Source: Clostridiales bacterium (lineage in GTDB: Bacteria > Bacillota > Clostridia > Peptostreptococcales > Anaerovoracaceae). From it: a stretch of 64,000 nt of DNA. Made by a program: the position numbers and the translations under genes. This document shows, piece after piece, positions 54,906-63,969 of this stretch (positions are counted from its first letter, which is position 1; each line of letters begins with the position of its first letter). Under the pieces are notes generated by a model that saw only the letters and a program-made list of their open reading frames with translations, was not told the origin of the DNA and made no database searches. Location of the stretch: the NCBI GenBank assembly GCA_022766365.1, contig JALENW010000033.1, positions 1 to 64,000 on the forward strand. Reading direction: 5' to 3'.

Positions 54906-54982
54906 GGGCCATTAGCTCAGTTGGTCAGAGCGTCCGGCTCATAACCGGCAGGTCCTGGGTTCAAGTCCCCGATGGCCCACCA
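54906..54982 (+). tRNA. tRNA with CAT anticodon (elongator Met or Ile2)
   Basis: 77 bases with CCA; acceptor GGGCCAT/ATGGCCC; anticodon loop CTCATAA. The first acceptor pair is a normal G-C and the D arm is not of the initiator kind, so it is not tRNA-fMet. Elongator Met and lysidine-modified Ile2 cannot be told apart safely by eye. Confidence 0.93.
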
Positions 54983-54987
54983 CATAC

Positions 54988-55063
54988 GCCCAGATAGCTC
55001 AGTAGGTAGAGCAGAGGACTGAAAATCCTCGTGTCCTTGGTTCAATTCCGAGTCTGGGCACCA
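54988..55063 (+). tRNA. tRNA-Phe(GAA)
   Basis: 76 bases with CCA; acceptor GCCCAGA/TCTGGGC; anticodon loop CTGAAAA. Last tRNA of the array. Confidence 0.97.
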
Positions 55064-55067
55064 CGAT

Positions 55068-55101
55068 AATCACTAAGGGAATTTACTCCTTAGTGATTTT
55101 T
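55068..55101 (+). terminator. Intrinsic terminator of the tRNA array
   Basis: AATCACTAAGGGA pairs with TCCTTAGTGATT (one bulged G) around a six-base loop and ends in TTTTT. It starts five bases past tRNA-Phe. Confidence 0.88.
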
Positions 55102-55334
55102 CATTTTCAACATTCTTTTCAGAATGTAAAAGGCTGATTCGAATATCTTTCGGCTGTTTTCATTATGACTACATATCGTCATATTTTTCATGTTGCGACT
55201 ATATATTGTTGTTTTAGATGCACGATAGGTATGCTTCCATATTTTTGGACGTGATTTTTTTAAAATGCACATTCGAAACCATTGAAATAAACATGCTTTT
55301 TTAGTAAAATAAAAGTATATATATAGGAGGGAAA

Positions 55335-55919
55335 ATGGCACAGTTATATTTTAGATACAGTACCATGAATGCGGGAAAATCCATTGAGCTTATAAAGGTT
55401 GCGTATAACTATGAAGAGAGAGGGAAGAGGGTTTTGACACTTGTTCCTTCTGCTGATAACCGATATGGGACCGGAGTTATAACTTCTCGAATAGGTATAC
55501 AGCGACAGGCTACGATGGTTTCTAACGACAGTAATATACTGGAAATCTTCATGAGAGAGAAGGAAAAAGCTGACATTGACTGTGTTTTGATAGATGAAGG
55601 ACAGTTTCTAAAGAAACATCACGTACAGGAGCTTGTCGAAATTGTTGACAGCTTTGATGTGCCGGTACTTGTATACGGATTGAAAAATGACTTTAGAAAC
55701 GAAATGTTCGAAGGTTCATATTATCTGCTTATTTATGCAGATAAGATTGAAGAAATTAAGACCATATGCTGGTGTGGTAGAAAAGCTACTATGGTTGCCA
55801 GAATTGTAGATGGTGAGTTTGTTAAGAAGGGTGAACAGGTTGTCATCGGTGGAAACGATATGTATGTTTCTCTGTGTAGGAAGCATTATAATGACGGCAG
55901 GTTCAAACCTGATAAATAG
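55335..55919 (+). CDS. tdk: Thymidine kinase (type II)
   Basis: Salvage enzyme that phosphorylates thymidine. The 194-residue protein closely follows the E. coli type: MAQLYFRYSTMNAGKS (P-loop), VLIDEGQFL (catalytic Glu and Walker B Asp), LVYGLKNDFRNEMFEGS and a zinc-site region with ICWCGRKA and SLCRKH. AGGAGG lies seven bases before the ATG. It is likely expressed alone; a 230-base AT-rich gap before it holds the presumed promoter and no other gene. Confidence 0.96.
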   Translation: MAQLYFRYSTMNAGKSIELIKVAYNYEERGKRVLTLVPSADNRYGTGVITSRIGIQRQATMVSNDSNILEIFMREKEKADIDCVLIDEGQFLKKHHVQELVEIVDSFDVPVLVYGLKNDFRNEMFEGSYYLLIYADKIEEIKTICWCGRKATMVARIVDGEFVKKGEQVVIGGNDMYVSLCRKHYNDGRFKPDK

Positions 55920-56053
55920 TTTTATATATTTTTTATTCATCCTATTCAGATTATTTGGAAATATTGATGGCTAATTTAAATTGTATACGTAAGTATAGAT
56001 GAACTACAGATTTTCAAATATTGTGTTTTGGGACTTTCCGGACGGAGGGGAAA

Positions 56054-59047
56054 ATGGGACTTATAGGGGACAAAAGAAAGTTAACAGTGCTGCTTTTATT
56101 ATTGGTTTTTGCATCTGTAGCGTTTTTGCTGTATATCGATCCTTCTGCATTTGCTCAGGAGGATACTTTGGATGCAAAGGGCAAAATTAATGAACCCGTG
56201 GGAGTATATGTAAGGAGTGGTCCATCGGTTTCAACTGCTAAAGTAGGGGCGGCAGTTAATGGTAGAGCTTTTACGATTTATGAGGAAAAATATACTGAAA
56301 ACAGCAGCTCGGCTGATACTATATGGTATAAGACGAGTTTGAACGGATATGTGAGAAGTGATTTGGCTGATATTTCCTACAACGGGAAAAAAGGAATTGT
56401 TAATGTTTATCTTAATGCAAGAAGAGGACCATCTACGGCCTTTGGCGTAAGGTTTGTTTATTCGCCTAATGATGAAGTTAATGTGCTCACAAGGGTTGTA
56501 AATGCCAATAATGAATTATGGTATAAGATTAAGCATAGTGATGGCTCCATGGTATATGTCTGCGGTGAATATATAACTATAAAGGACAGTCATGGGAACG
56601 CTTCCGGCGACAGTGATTCTGCCGGAAAGAAGGATAACGGTACAGGATCCGAAGGCAAGCAGACGGTCAAAGAACTTGAGGAGAATTCTCAAACTCAAAC
56701 ATCGACTACAGGAAAGAATTTTAGCGGCGCGGGAACTGTATTCTCTACAAGGTCAGGATTCGTTGTAAATGATGATATAGCTGCTTCTATTTACTCTGAT
56801 GCATCAGAAGAATCAAGTAAAGTTGGAAGCGTAGGTCATAACACTCATTGTCGTTTTGTTGCTGAATATTTTACTTCTGAAACCGATAATTCCATGGCGA
56901 ACAGATGGTACTATGTAAAGGAAAAAGGATTTGTAAACGGACAGTCAATAACTGTTTACAATTATATTTCAGGTACCGGGAAGGCGACCACAAGGATATC
57001 CGGCAGAAGTGGAGCCGGTGATAGATTTCCATCAGTAGGGACAATTGAAGCAAACGATGAGATGATAGTAGTGGCCAATGCATATGATGCACATGGTAAG
57101 CTGTGGCTGAAAGTATATGAGAAAGGCAGATATAAGTATGTCGAAGCTGATTTAGTAAAGGATATATCGAAAGAAGCTGGCGGGGCAGAAGAGGCTAAGA
57201 AGGCGGAAGAAGCTCGAAAGGCGGAGGAAGCTAAGAAGGCAGAAGAGGCTCGAAAGGCAGCGAATACAAACCCTTCCGGGTCATATGGCTCAAGTGCCAG
57301 TGCATCAGGGGTTGTTAATGAACCACTTGGGGTGTTTATAAGGCGAGCAGCATCCACGAATTCCGGTAAAGTTGGAGGAGCAGGTAGAGGGTCTCAGCTA
57401 GAGATTAACCATGAACAATTCACGTCGTCAACCAGCAACAGTCCCGAAGATATTTGGTTTCAGACAAGTCTGGGAGGATATATACGAGCCGATCTGGTGG
57501 ATGCTTCATATAGAACTTACACAGGTTACACAACGGATTGGCTTAATGTAAGGATCGGAGCCGGAACCGGATTCAGGTCTGTTAAGGTTTTAAAACCTGA
57601 TACACGTATTCAGATTGTTTTAAAGGCATATGATACAAATGGTATGCTCTGGTATAAGATAAAAGACGGAAATGATTTATATTATGTATATGCAAACTAT
57701 GTAGCTGATACATTGAACGGAAATCCGGGAGAAACGTCAAATAGCGGAGGAAGCAATAATGGAAATTCCGGTAATGTGATAAGCGGGAGTACATTAACTC
57801 CAATGACATCTGCGGAGTTTGAGGCTTCAATGAATGAGCAGGGGTTTCCGGAAAGCTATAAGCCTGCATTGAGGGAGCTACATGCTCAATATCCTCACTG
57901 GCAATTCGCAGCAAGGCATACAGGTCTGGACTGGGAACAGGCATTAAATAGGCAGATTGCAAGCTCTAATCTAGTGTGGTATTCACAACCTGAAGGATAT
58001 AAAGATGTAGGTCAGGATTCATATAATTTTGATGGAGGGTATTATTATGCCAAAGATGGGACAACTTTCTTTAAGGCATCACCTCAAACGGTTGCATACT
58101 ATATGGATCCGAGAAATTTCTTGAAACCTGACGGAATATTCATGTTTGAGGATCTCCACTATAACGGAAAGTTCCAGACGAATGATGCTGTTAGAGATGT
58201 GCTTAATTCTACAAGGTTGCCTGAGGGGACAGAGAGATATTTTGTAGAAGCGGGTGCAAGTTATAATGTGAGTCCTGTTTATCTGGCATGCAAGGTAGTG
58301 GCAGAAATCGGCGGAAGTACGGGAAATATAGATGGGCATTCGTTCACTTATGGAGGGCGTACATATCAAGATGCTTATAATCCGTTCAATATAGGAGCGT
58401 CAGATTCGGCATATGGAAATCCTGCTGCTAAAGGATTGGTTTGGGCAATCTCGGGTAATTCATATCTTAGACCTTGGAATACATTGGAGAAATCCATAAA
58501 GGGCGGGGCTATGTTTATATCAAGTGACTTCATTGCCAATAATCAGCATTCAATGTATTATGAGAGATTTAATGTGAATAATGGATTAGGTAATGTAGGA
58601 ACTCATCAGTATATGACAGCTATTTATGGGCCAAGGAATCAAGCATCAAGCCAGTTCGGCAGCTATAGCAATCTAGGACTTCTAGACAAGGCATTTTGTT
58701 TCGAAATACCTGTATTTGAGAATATGCCATCACGAGCAACTCCGGAACCGCCTACAGGACATAACAACGCATTCCTGAAGAATTTATCTGTCAGTGTTGG
58801 TGGTCAAAGCATAAGCTTGGATAAAGAATTCCATAGATTTACTAATGATTATGTGATTAATGGAGTAAGTTCCGGAGCATCATATGCAACCATAAACGCT
58901 GTTCCGTATAGAGCTGATGTTTCTATCAGTTATAATGGAGGACCGGGAAACAAGATTTATCTAAAATCAGGTGACAATGTTATCAGTATTGAAGTTATTT
59001 CACCTTCAGGCAGGGCCGTTCGATATAATGTCACAATCAGGAGATAA
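56054..59047 (+). CDS. Secreted multi-SH3b wall protein with glucosaminidase domain
   Basis: A 997-residue exported protein, probably a peptidoglycan hydrolase. A signal peptide (about residues 1-36) has the hydrophobic run LTVLLLLLVFASVAFLLYI and ends near AFAQ. Six SH3b-like repeats follow in three pairs; the first and third pair are clear duplicates (NEPVGVYVR/NEPLGVFIR and WYKTSLNGYVRSDL/WFQTSLGGYIRADL). A 24-residue Ala/Glu/Lys/Arg linker separates pairs two and three. The glucosaminidase-like domain (about 590-880) has FVEAGASYNVSPVYLACKV and the likely catalytic Glu in AEIGG. A cadherin-like beta-sandwich forms the C-terminus. GGAGG before the ATG at 56054 fixes the start. Confidence 0.88.
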   Translation: MGLIGDKRKLTVLLLLLVFASVAFLLYIDPSAFAQEDTLDAKGKINEPVGVYVRSGPSVSTAKVGAAVNGRAFTIYEEKYTENSSSADTIWYKTSLNGYVRSDLADISYNGKKGIVNVYLNARRGPSTAFGVRFVYSPNDEVNVLTRVVNANNELWYKIKHSDGSMVYVCGEYITIKDSHGNASGDSDSAGKKDNGTGSEGKQTVKELEENSQTQTSTTGKNFSGAGTVFSTRSGFVVNDDIAASIYSDASEESSKVGSVGHNTHCRFVAEYFTSETDNSMANRWYYVKEKGFVNGQSITVYNYISGTGKATTRISGRSGAGDRFPSVGTIEANDEMIVVANAYDAHGKLWLKVYEKGRYKYVEADLVKDISKEAGGAEEAKKAEEARKAEEAKKAEEARKAANTNPSGSYGSSASASGVVNEPLGVFIRRAASTNSGKVGGAGRGSQLEINHEQFTSSTSNSPEDIWFQTSLGGYIRADLVDASYRTYTGYTTDWLNVRIGAGTGFRSVKVLKPDTRIQIVLKAYDTNGMLWYKIKDGNDLYYVYANYVADTLNGNPGETSNSGGSNNGNSGNVISGSTLTPMTSAEFEASMNEQGFPESYKPALRELHAQYPHWQFAARHTGLDWEQALNRQIASSNLVWYSQPEGYKDVGQDSYNFDGGYYYAKDGTTFFKASPQTVAYYMDPRNFLKPDGIFMFEDLHYNGKFQTNDAVRDVLNSTRLPEGTERYFVEAGASYNVSPVYLACKVVAEIGGSTGNIDGHSFTYGGRTYQDAYNPFNIGASDSAYGNPAAKGLVWAISGNSYLRPWNTLEKSIKGGAMFISSDFIANNQHSMYYERFNVNNGLGNVGTHQYMTAIYGPRNQASSQFGSYSNLGLLDKAFCFEIPVFENMPSRATPEPPTGHNNAFLKNLSVSVGGQSISLDKEFHRFTNDYVINGVSSGASYATINAVPYRADVSISYNGGPGNKIYLKSGDNVISIEVISPSGRAVRYNVTIRR
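57185..57256 (+). repeat. Four 18-base tandem repeats inside the wall-protein gene
   Basis: Four near-identical 18-base units code for AEEAKK, AEEARK, AEEAKK, AEEARK, with synonymous changes between units. They make a rigid charged helix between SH3b blocks. Copy number may vary between strains, as is usual for such in-frame repeats. Confidence 0.85.
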
Positions 59048-59159
59048 GAAGGCTTGTATATGTTAATCCATTAGCCTTTGAAATAAGTGGTATAGACTAA
59101 TGGATAATAATCTTATATATAAAAGGTTAGGGATGCTAATCTGAGTTTGATAAATCCAA

Positions 59160-59201
59160 TGTAAAAATAGTGTAATCTCAGAAATGATACTACACTATTT
59201 T
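59160..59201 (-). terminator. Intrinsic terminator of the radical SAM gene
   Basis: AAAATAGTGTA at 59164-59174 pairs with TACACTATTTT at 59191-59201. On the minus strand the stem is followed by TTTTTACATT. The stem contains the stop codon of the radical SAM gene. In the plus direction it is followed by GCTTTTTTG, so it may also end transcripts of the wall-protein gene. Confidence 0.72.
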
Positions 59202-60151
59202 GCTTTTTTGCATCCCTGCACACTACCTCGCTTTGACAGTTCATGATAAATGCCATTAAGGATACTTCTTTTTTTGTAACTCCATTGTGGAGAAATCAGT
59301 GTTTTTCTCGGAGCATCTCCTGTCATGCGGTGTATAACGATGTTGTAGGGAATAATTTCCAGGAGATCACAGACAAGATTTACATAGTCTTCGAGAGAAT
59401 CAAAGACGGTATAATTCCTGTGAGTTTTTGCTAACGGGCTGCCTTCTATGATATTTAGAAGATGGAGTTTAAGCCCCCATATATTCAGATTGCAGACATA
59501 CTCTACTGATTCTGCCATATTCTCTCTGCTCTCTCCGGGAAGTCCGAGAATCAAATGGGTGACCACCTTGATTCCACGACTTTGCAGTCGTTTAACACAA
59601 TCTTCATACACAGAAAGATCGTAGCAACGGTTTATAAATTTAGCTGTTTGTTCGTGTATAGTTTGAAGTCCCAATTCAACCCAGAGTAATGTTGAGCGGT
59701 TAAGTTCCGCAAGAAGGTCAAGCACATCATCATCTATGCAGTCGGGGCGAGTACCGATAACAATTCCCTTAATATGCGGATCGGAGAGAGCAGCATAGAA
59801 CTTTTCCCTCAGTTCCGAAATCGGTGCATATGTGTTCGTATGACTCTGAAAATACGCCAGATAATATGAATTTGGCCATTTTTCCCTGAGAAGAGATATC
59901 TGTTCCTGAATACTTTTTGAAATATCTTTTGCGGATAAAGCTGAAGAAGCCATATCTCCGCTTCCGAACTCTGAACAGAACACACATCCTCCATAACCCT
60001 TGGTACCGTCTCTGTTGGGACAGGTGAATCCTCCGTCGATTGAAAGTTTTACAGTTTTTCTACCGAAATACCTTTTCAGATAATCGCTTAGAGTATTTAT
60101 AGGAGCTTTTTTTTTACCTTGAAAATTTTCTATGATCAATTTGTTGTCTCC
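59195..60151 (-). CDS. Radical SAM protein, TIGR01212/YhcC family
   Basis: A 318-residue radical SAM protein. The cluster motif is the variant CPNRDGTKGYGGCVFC, typical of this group, preceded by KLSIDGGF. Later motifs are VIGTRPDCI, WVELGLQTIHEQT and THLILGLPGES. Function is not established; the fold suggests RNA or small-molecule modification. Start is uncertain: an in-frame TTG at 60199 adds 16 residues, and neither start has a clear ribosome-binding site. It is divergent from the QueH-AsnA gene, with under 110 bases between them. Confidence 0.87.
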   Translation of the reverse strand, partial: GDNKLIIENFQGKKKAPINTLSDYLKRYFGRKTVKLSIDGGFTCPNRDGTKGYGGCVFCSEFGSGDMASSALSAKDISKSIQEQISLLREKWPNSYYLAYFQSHTNTYAPISELREKFYAALSDPHIKGIVIGTRPDCIDDDVLDLLAELNRSTLLWVELGLQTIHEQTAKFINRCYDLSVYEDCVKRLQSRGIKVVTHLILGLPGESRENMAESVEYVCNLNIWGLKLHLLNIIEGSPLAKTHRNYTVFDSLEDYVNLVCDLLEIIPYNIVIHRMTGDAPRKTLISPQWSYKKRSILNGIYHELSKRGSVQGCKKAK

Positions 60152-60255
60152 AGTCATATTTAATATATCAATGATACCATTTCTAATCTTTATCGCCAAG
60201 AGCTTTTGTGATATAATATCTTTGAACTTTTGTGTTTAGAAAAGGGTGATAATGA

Positions 60256-62031
60256 TTGAATAATGATGAAAAACACCGTGAAGAGGTAGAACTTGTCAGA
60301 GGTGAATTTGCAGCGGAGCCGTTTTATAGAAGTGATGAAGGTAGAGATGATATTTGCTTTTCTTTTGACAGGGAGAAAGAAGTCTGTAAACCTACTGTTT
60401 TGTTGCACTCATGTTGCGGGCCTTGCAGCACATCTGTAATAGACAGATTGGTCTCAGATTACGATGTAATTGTATATTTCTTCAACCCTAATATTGATGA
60501 TACAGATGAGTACCTGAAAAGAAAGAACACTCAAGAGGAATTCATTTTAAGATACAACAAGATTAATAATGCGAATGTTCAGTTTATACAGGGTAGCTAT
60601 GACCCGGATGATTTTTATACATGTGTAGAAGGGTTGGAAGATGAACCTGAGGGTGGTATGAGGTGCCCTGTCTGCTTTGAACTTAGACTCAGAGCCACCG
60701 CTGATAAAGCTTTAGAGATGGGAATTAAGCTTTTCGGCACTACTTTAACAGTCAGTCCTCATAAGAACTACCGTATTATTTCCGCAATAGGGCAGGAAAT
60801 TGCCAAGGAAAAGAATCTGGAATTTTTAGATTTAGACTTTAAGAAAAAGGCCGGATTTCAGAAGAGTATAGAGATGTCGAGAGAATATGAGCTTTACAGG
60901 CAGAATTTCTGCGGTTGCAGTTTCGCAAGGGAAATCGCAGATCAAAATAGATCCGGAGCCAATAAAAATAAATCTGCAAAGGATGAAAAGAAACAAAACC
61001 TGAAAGGAAATTTGAGAATGAGAAATAGATTAGTTATTCCTAAAAATTATAATCCGATACTTGACCAGATTGAGACTCAGAGGGCTATTAAGAAGATTAA
61101 AGATTATTTTCAGCAGGAACTGGCCTATGGTTTGCAGCTCAGGCGTGTTTCGGCTCCACTGTTTGTTCAGCCGGAAACAGGGTTAAATGATAATCTGAAC
61201 GGAACAGAGAGAAGGGTTACATTTTCACTTAAGGGAATGGGAGAGGCAGAAGTTGAAATCGTTCAGTCCCTTGCCAAGTGGAAGAGAATGGCACTTGGCA
61301 AGTACCGAATTCCTGTGGGAAAGGGAATCTACACGGATATGAATGCAATCAGAAGAGATGAGGATCTTGACAACCTTCACTCTGTGTATGTGGATCAGTG
61401 GGATTGGGAAAAGGTAATAACCAAGGAGGACAGGTCTGAAGAATATCTCAGGGAGACGGTCAATACCATATACAATTCAATTAAGAACCTCGGTGATTAT
61501 GTAAATCGCCTTTACAGGAATATCAGGACTACTTTACCGAATGAGATATTTTTCATAACCTCACAGGAGCTTGAAGATATGTATCCTGATCTGTCTCCGG
61601 AGGAACGTGAGAACCAAATAGTCAAACAGCACGGAGCTGTCTTTATCAGAGGCATAGGCGGCAGGCTAAAATCCGGAGAAAAGCATGACGGAAGATCCCC
61701 TGACTATGATGACTGGAACCTTAACGGAGATATTATTTTGTGGAATGATGTTCTGGATATGGCTTTTGAGATTTCTTCAATGGGTATCAGAGTCGATGAG
61801 GTCGCTATGGAAAGACAGCTTGAGGAATCCGGGAACCTGGAAAGGAAGAAATGCTCGTTTCATAAGGCCGTTTTGGCGGGAGAATTGCCGTATTCAATCG
61901 GCGGTGGCATAGGACAGAGCAGATTATGCATGTATTTTCTCAGAAAAGCTCATATAGGAGAGGTTCAGGCATCTGTGTGGCCTGAGGATATGGTTAGAGA
62001 GTGTAGAGAAAACGGTATATTTTTGCTGTAG
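60256..62031 (+). CDS. Fusion of epoxyqueuosine reductase QueH and asparagine synthetase AsnA
   Basis: One 591-residue frame joins two full enzymes. Residues ~48-230 are QueH: LLHSCCGPCST (Cys53, Cys54, Cys57), MRCPVC (Cys137, Cys140) and FCGC (Cys219, Cys221), the Fe-S cysteines; QueH makes queuosine in tRNAs with GUN anticodons. A Lys/Asn-rich linker (about 231-254) follows. Residues 255-591 are AsnA (aspartate-ammonia ligase, class II synthetase fold): LVIPKNYNPILDQIETQR, KWKRMALGKYRI, YDDWNLNGDIILWN and SIGGGIGQSRLCMYFL. The start is TTG at 60256 after AAAGGG. A ribosome-binding site (AAAGGA) and ATG at 61018 inside the frame could also give AsnA alone. Confidence 0.92.
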   Translation: MNNDEKHREEVELVRGEFAAEPFYRSDEGRDDICFSFDREKEVCKPTVLLHSCCGPCSTSVIDRLVSDYDVIVYFFNPNIDDTDEYLKRKNTQEEFILRYNKINNANVQFIQGSYDPDDFYTCVEGLEDEPEGGMRCPVCFELRLRATADKALEMGIKLFGTTLTVSPHKNYRIISAIGQEIAKEKNLEFLDLDFKKKAGFQKSIEMSREYELYRQNFCGCSFAREIADQNRSGANKNKSAKDEKKQNLKGNLRMRNRLVIPKNYNPILDQIETQRAIKKIKDYFQQELAYGLQLRRVSAPLFVQPETGLNDNLNGTERRVTFSLKGMGEAEVEIVQSLAKWKRMALGKYRIPVGKGIYTDMNAIRRDEDLDNLHSVYVDQWDWEKVITKEDRSEEYLRETVNTIYNSIKNLGDYVNRLYRNIRTTLPNEIFFITSQELEDMYPDLSPEERENQIVKQHGAVFIRGIGGRLKSGEKHDGRSPDYDDWNLNGDIILWNDVLDMAFEISSMGIRVDEVAMERQLEESGNLERKKCSFHKAVLAGELPYSIGGGIGQSRLCMYFLRKAHIGEVQASVWPEDMVRECRENGIFLL

Positions 62032-62049
62032 AAGGGATTTCATTTCAAT

Positions 62050-63969
62050 ATGAAATACTATAATCTTGTTGTGGATAATAGAAGCAGGATTACGGATATG
62101 ACTTACACCTATTCGGGTCCTGACGGGATTCCGACAGGTACTATTGTGTCGGTGCCGTTTGGAAAGGGAAACCGGTTGAAACTTGCTGTTGTCTGCGATG
62201 AAATTCAAATACCGGAGATGGATAATGCCGAAGATATAGAAATTAAAGCTATTGACTCAATATTGACGGACTTTACGCTGACAAAAGAAGCGGTAGATAC
62301 GGCTATGTGGATGACATCAAGGTATGGGATAAGGCGAATAGATGCATTGAGACTTTTCTTTCCCCAGGGTACCAAGGCAAAAAAGAAGCAGCCTAAGGAT
62401 TTTGTTAAAGAAGTATGCCCTGAGGGCATGAAGATAGAAAAGCTCACAAGGGAACAGGAAGATGTAATTAATAATCTCTTAAAGTGTATACCCGAGAAAG
62501 ACACGTATGTAAATGATGTGCATGGGAAAGCAACAGAAATTGTTGCAAAGAAACGGAATACCAATGTCTGTTCTGCGGAGCAAGGTAGAACAATAACGAA
62601 AGCATATCTCGTTCACGGAGTCACAGGAAGCGGAAAAACCGAGGTATACTTCCAGGTCATATCAAGAATTCTTGATGCAGGACTTGGAGCTATATACCTT
62701 GTACCGGAAATAACCCACATAAATCAGGTCTTAAGAAGACTTGTAAGCAGGTTCGGGCATGACAGGATTGCTGTTTTTCACAGCAGACTTACTCCTTCTC
62801 AGAGATTTTATCAATGGCATAAGATTTCTTCCGGAAAAGCGAAGATTGCTCTAGGTACAAGGAGCGCAGCATTTGCACCACTTGAGCACATAGGTGTCAT
62901 CATAATGGACGAGGAGCACGAAAATGCATACAAATCCGATATGAATCCAAAGTATGATACTATTGATGTTGCCTACAAAAGAGCATCCTTAAGTAATGCT
63001 CTCCTCATTTTGGGCTCAGCTACACCATCTGTTGTTTCATATTACAGAGCAGAAAAGGGGATATATAAACTTTTAAAGCTAAAAAAAAGGTTTAACGAGG
63101 TGCCGCTTCCGGAAATGGAAGTTGTGGACATGAATACTGAAATGAGACAGGGTAATCTGGGGATAATAAGCGGAAGGCTGTACGAAGAAATCAGAAAGAA
63201 CGTGGAGTCCGGAAAGCAAGCTATATTGTTCGTAAACCGAAGAGATTATACGAAGAAGGTTGAAGAAACCTGTGACAGACTGTTTTCGGATTTGAATGTT
63301 ATCAGGCTGGATATGGATATTGCAGGATCAGGAAATATCGGAGATAAGATTCTTGATGAATTTGAACTTGGGCTTCATGACATACTCATAGGGACACAGA
63401 TCATTGCGAAGAGCATAGATTACAAGAATGTCGGTCTGGTGGGAATCATATCGGCAGATACTTCTATAAAATCAGGAGACTATAGAGGAGGAGAGCGAAC
63501 CTTTCAGCTGATTACACAGGTTTCCGGACGAGCCGGAAGGGGAAGAGATCGCGGAAAGGTTATTATTCAGACCATGAATCCCGACAGTTTCTATATAAAG
63601 TCAGCTGTTGATAATGATTACGAGACTTTTTACAGAAGGGAAATTGCAATTAGAGATGGACTTATGTTACCTCCGTTTTCAGATATTGTGGAAATCGCTT
63701 TGAGCGGAAAGACTTTTGATGCGTGTATGAGAAAAATGCATGAGTATTTAGACTACATTGGTGGAATAAATACACTGAGAAATTTAGATATTCTTTCTCC
63801 TAAGGAGGATTTAATATTTAGAGGTGACGGAAAATCAAGGGTTGTTGCAACGTGTAAGTGTCCGAGAAATCTTAGATCGGTTTTGGTGGCAACCGTGGGC
63901 GTTTATGGGAAGAAGCTAGCATATGATAGGGATGGCACCAGCATAATGCTGGATATTAACCCATATTGA
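62050..63969 (+). CDS. priA: Primosomal replication protein N' (PriA), lacking the zinc-binding segment
   Basis: Superfamily 2 helicase that restarts stalled replication forks. The 639-residue protein has Walker A GVTGSGKTE (190-198), Walker B DEEH, GSATPS, GTQIIAKS (from 448) and QVSGRAGRG. Standard PriA places two four-Cys zinc sites between FVNRRGY and GTQ. Here FVNRRDY (to residue 400) leads to GTQ in about 50 residues with one Cys, so the zinc segment is absent and the protein is about 100 residues shorter than usual. The frame is intact on both sides, so this looks like a natural variant. AAGGG before the ATG is only a moderate ribosome-binding site. Confidence 0.93.
   Translation: MKYYNLVVDNRSRITDMTYTYSGPDGIPTGTIVSVPFGKGNRLKLAVVCDEIQIPEMDNAEDIEIKAIDSILTDFTLTKEAVDTAMWMTSRYGIRRIDALRLFFPQGTKAKKKQPKDFVKEVCPEGMKIEKLTREQEDVINNLLKCIPEKDTYVNDVHGKATEIVAKKRNTNVCSAEQGRTITKAYLVHGVTGSGKTEVYFQVISRILDAGLGAIYLVPEITHINQVLRRLVSRFGHDRIAVFHSRLTPSQRFYQWHKISSGKAKIALGTRSAAFAPLEHIGVIIMDEEHENAYKSDMNPKYDTIDVAYKRASLSNALLILGSATPSVVSYYRAEKGIYKLLKLKKRFNEVPLPEMEVVDMNTEMRQGNLGIISGRLYEEIRKNVESGKQAILFVNRRDYTKKVEETCDRLFSDLNVIRLDMDIAGSGNIGDKILDEFELGLHDILIGTQIIAKSIDYKNVGLVGIISADTSIKSGDYRGGERTFQLITQVSGRAGRGRDRGKVIIQTMNPDSFYIKSAVDNDYETFYRREIAIRDGLMLPPFSDIVEIALSGKTFDACMRKMHEYLDYIGGINTLRNLDILSPKEDLIFRGDGKSRVVATCKCPRNLRSVLVATVGVYGKKLAYDRDGTSIMLDINPY

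Noticed and set aside
55090..55341. 83-residue minus-strand frame upstream of tdk
   Set aside because: AT-rich, no ribosome-binding site, overlaps the tdk start and the tRNA-array terminator region.
57185..57256. Short regular repeats considered as a CRISPR-like array
   Set aside because: The 18-base units are directly adjacent with no spacers and keep the reading frame of the wall protein.
61018..62031. Annotating asnA as a separate gene
   Set aside because: The frame is continuous from the QueH part without a stop, so one fusion CDS is reported, with the internal start noted.
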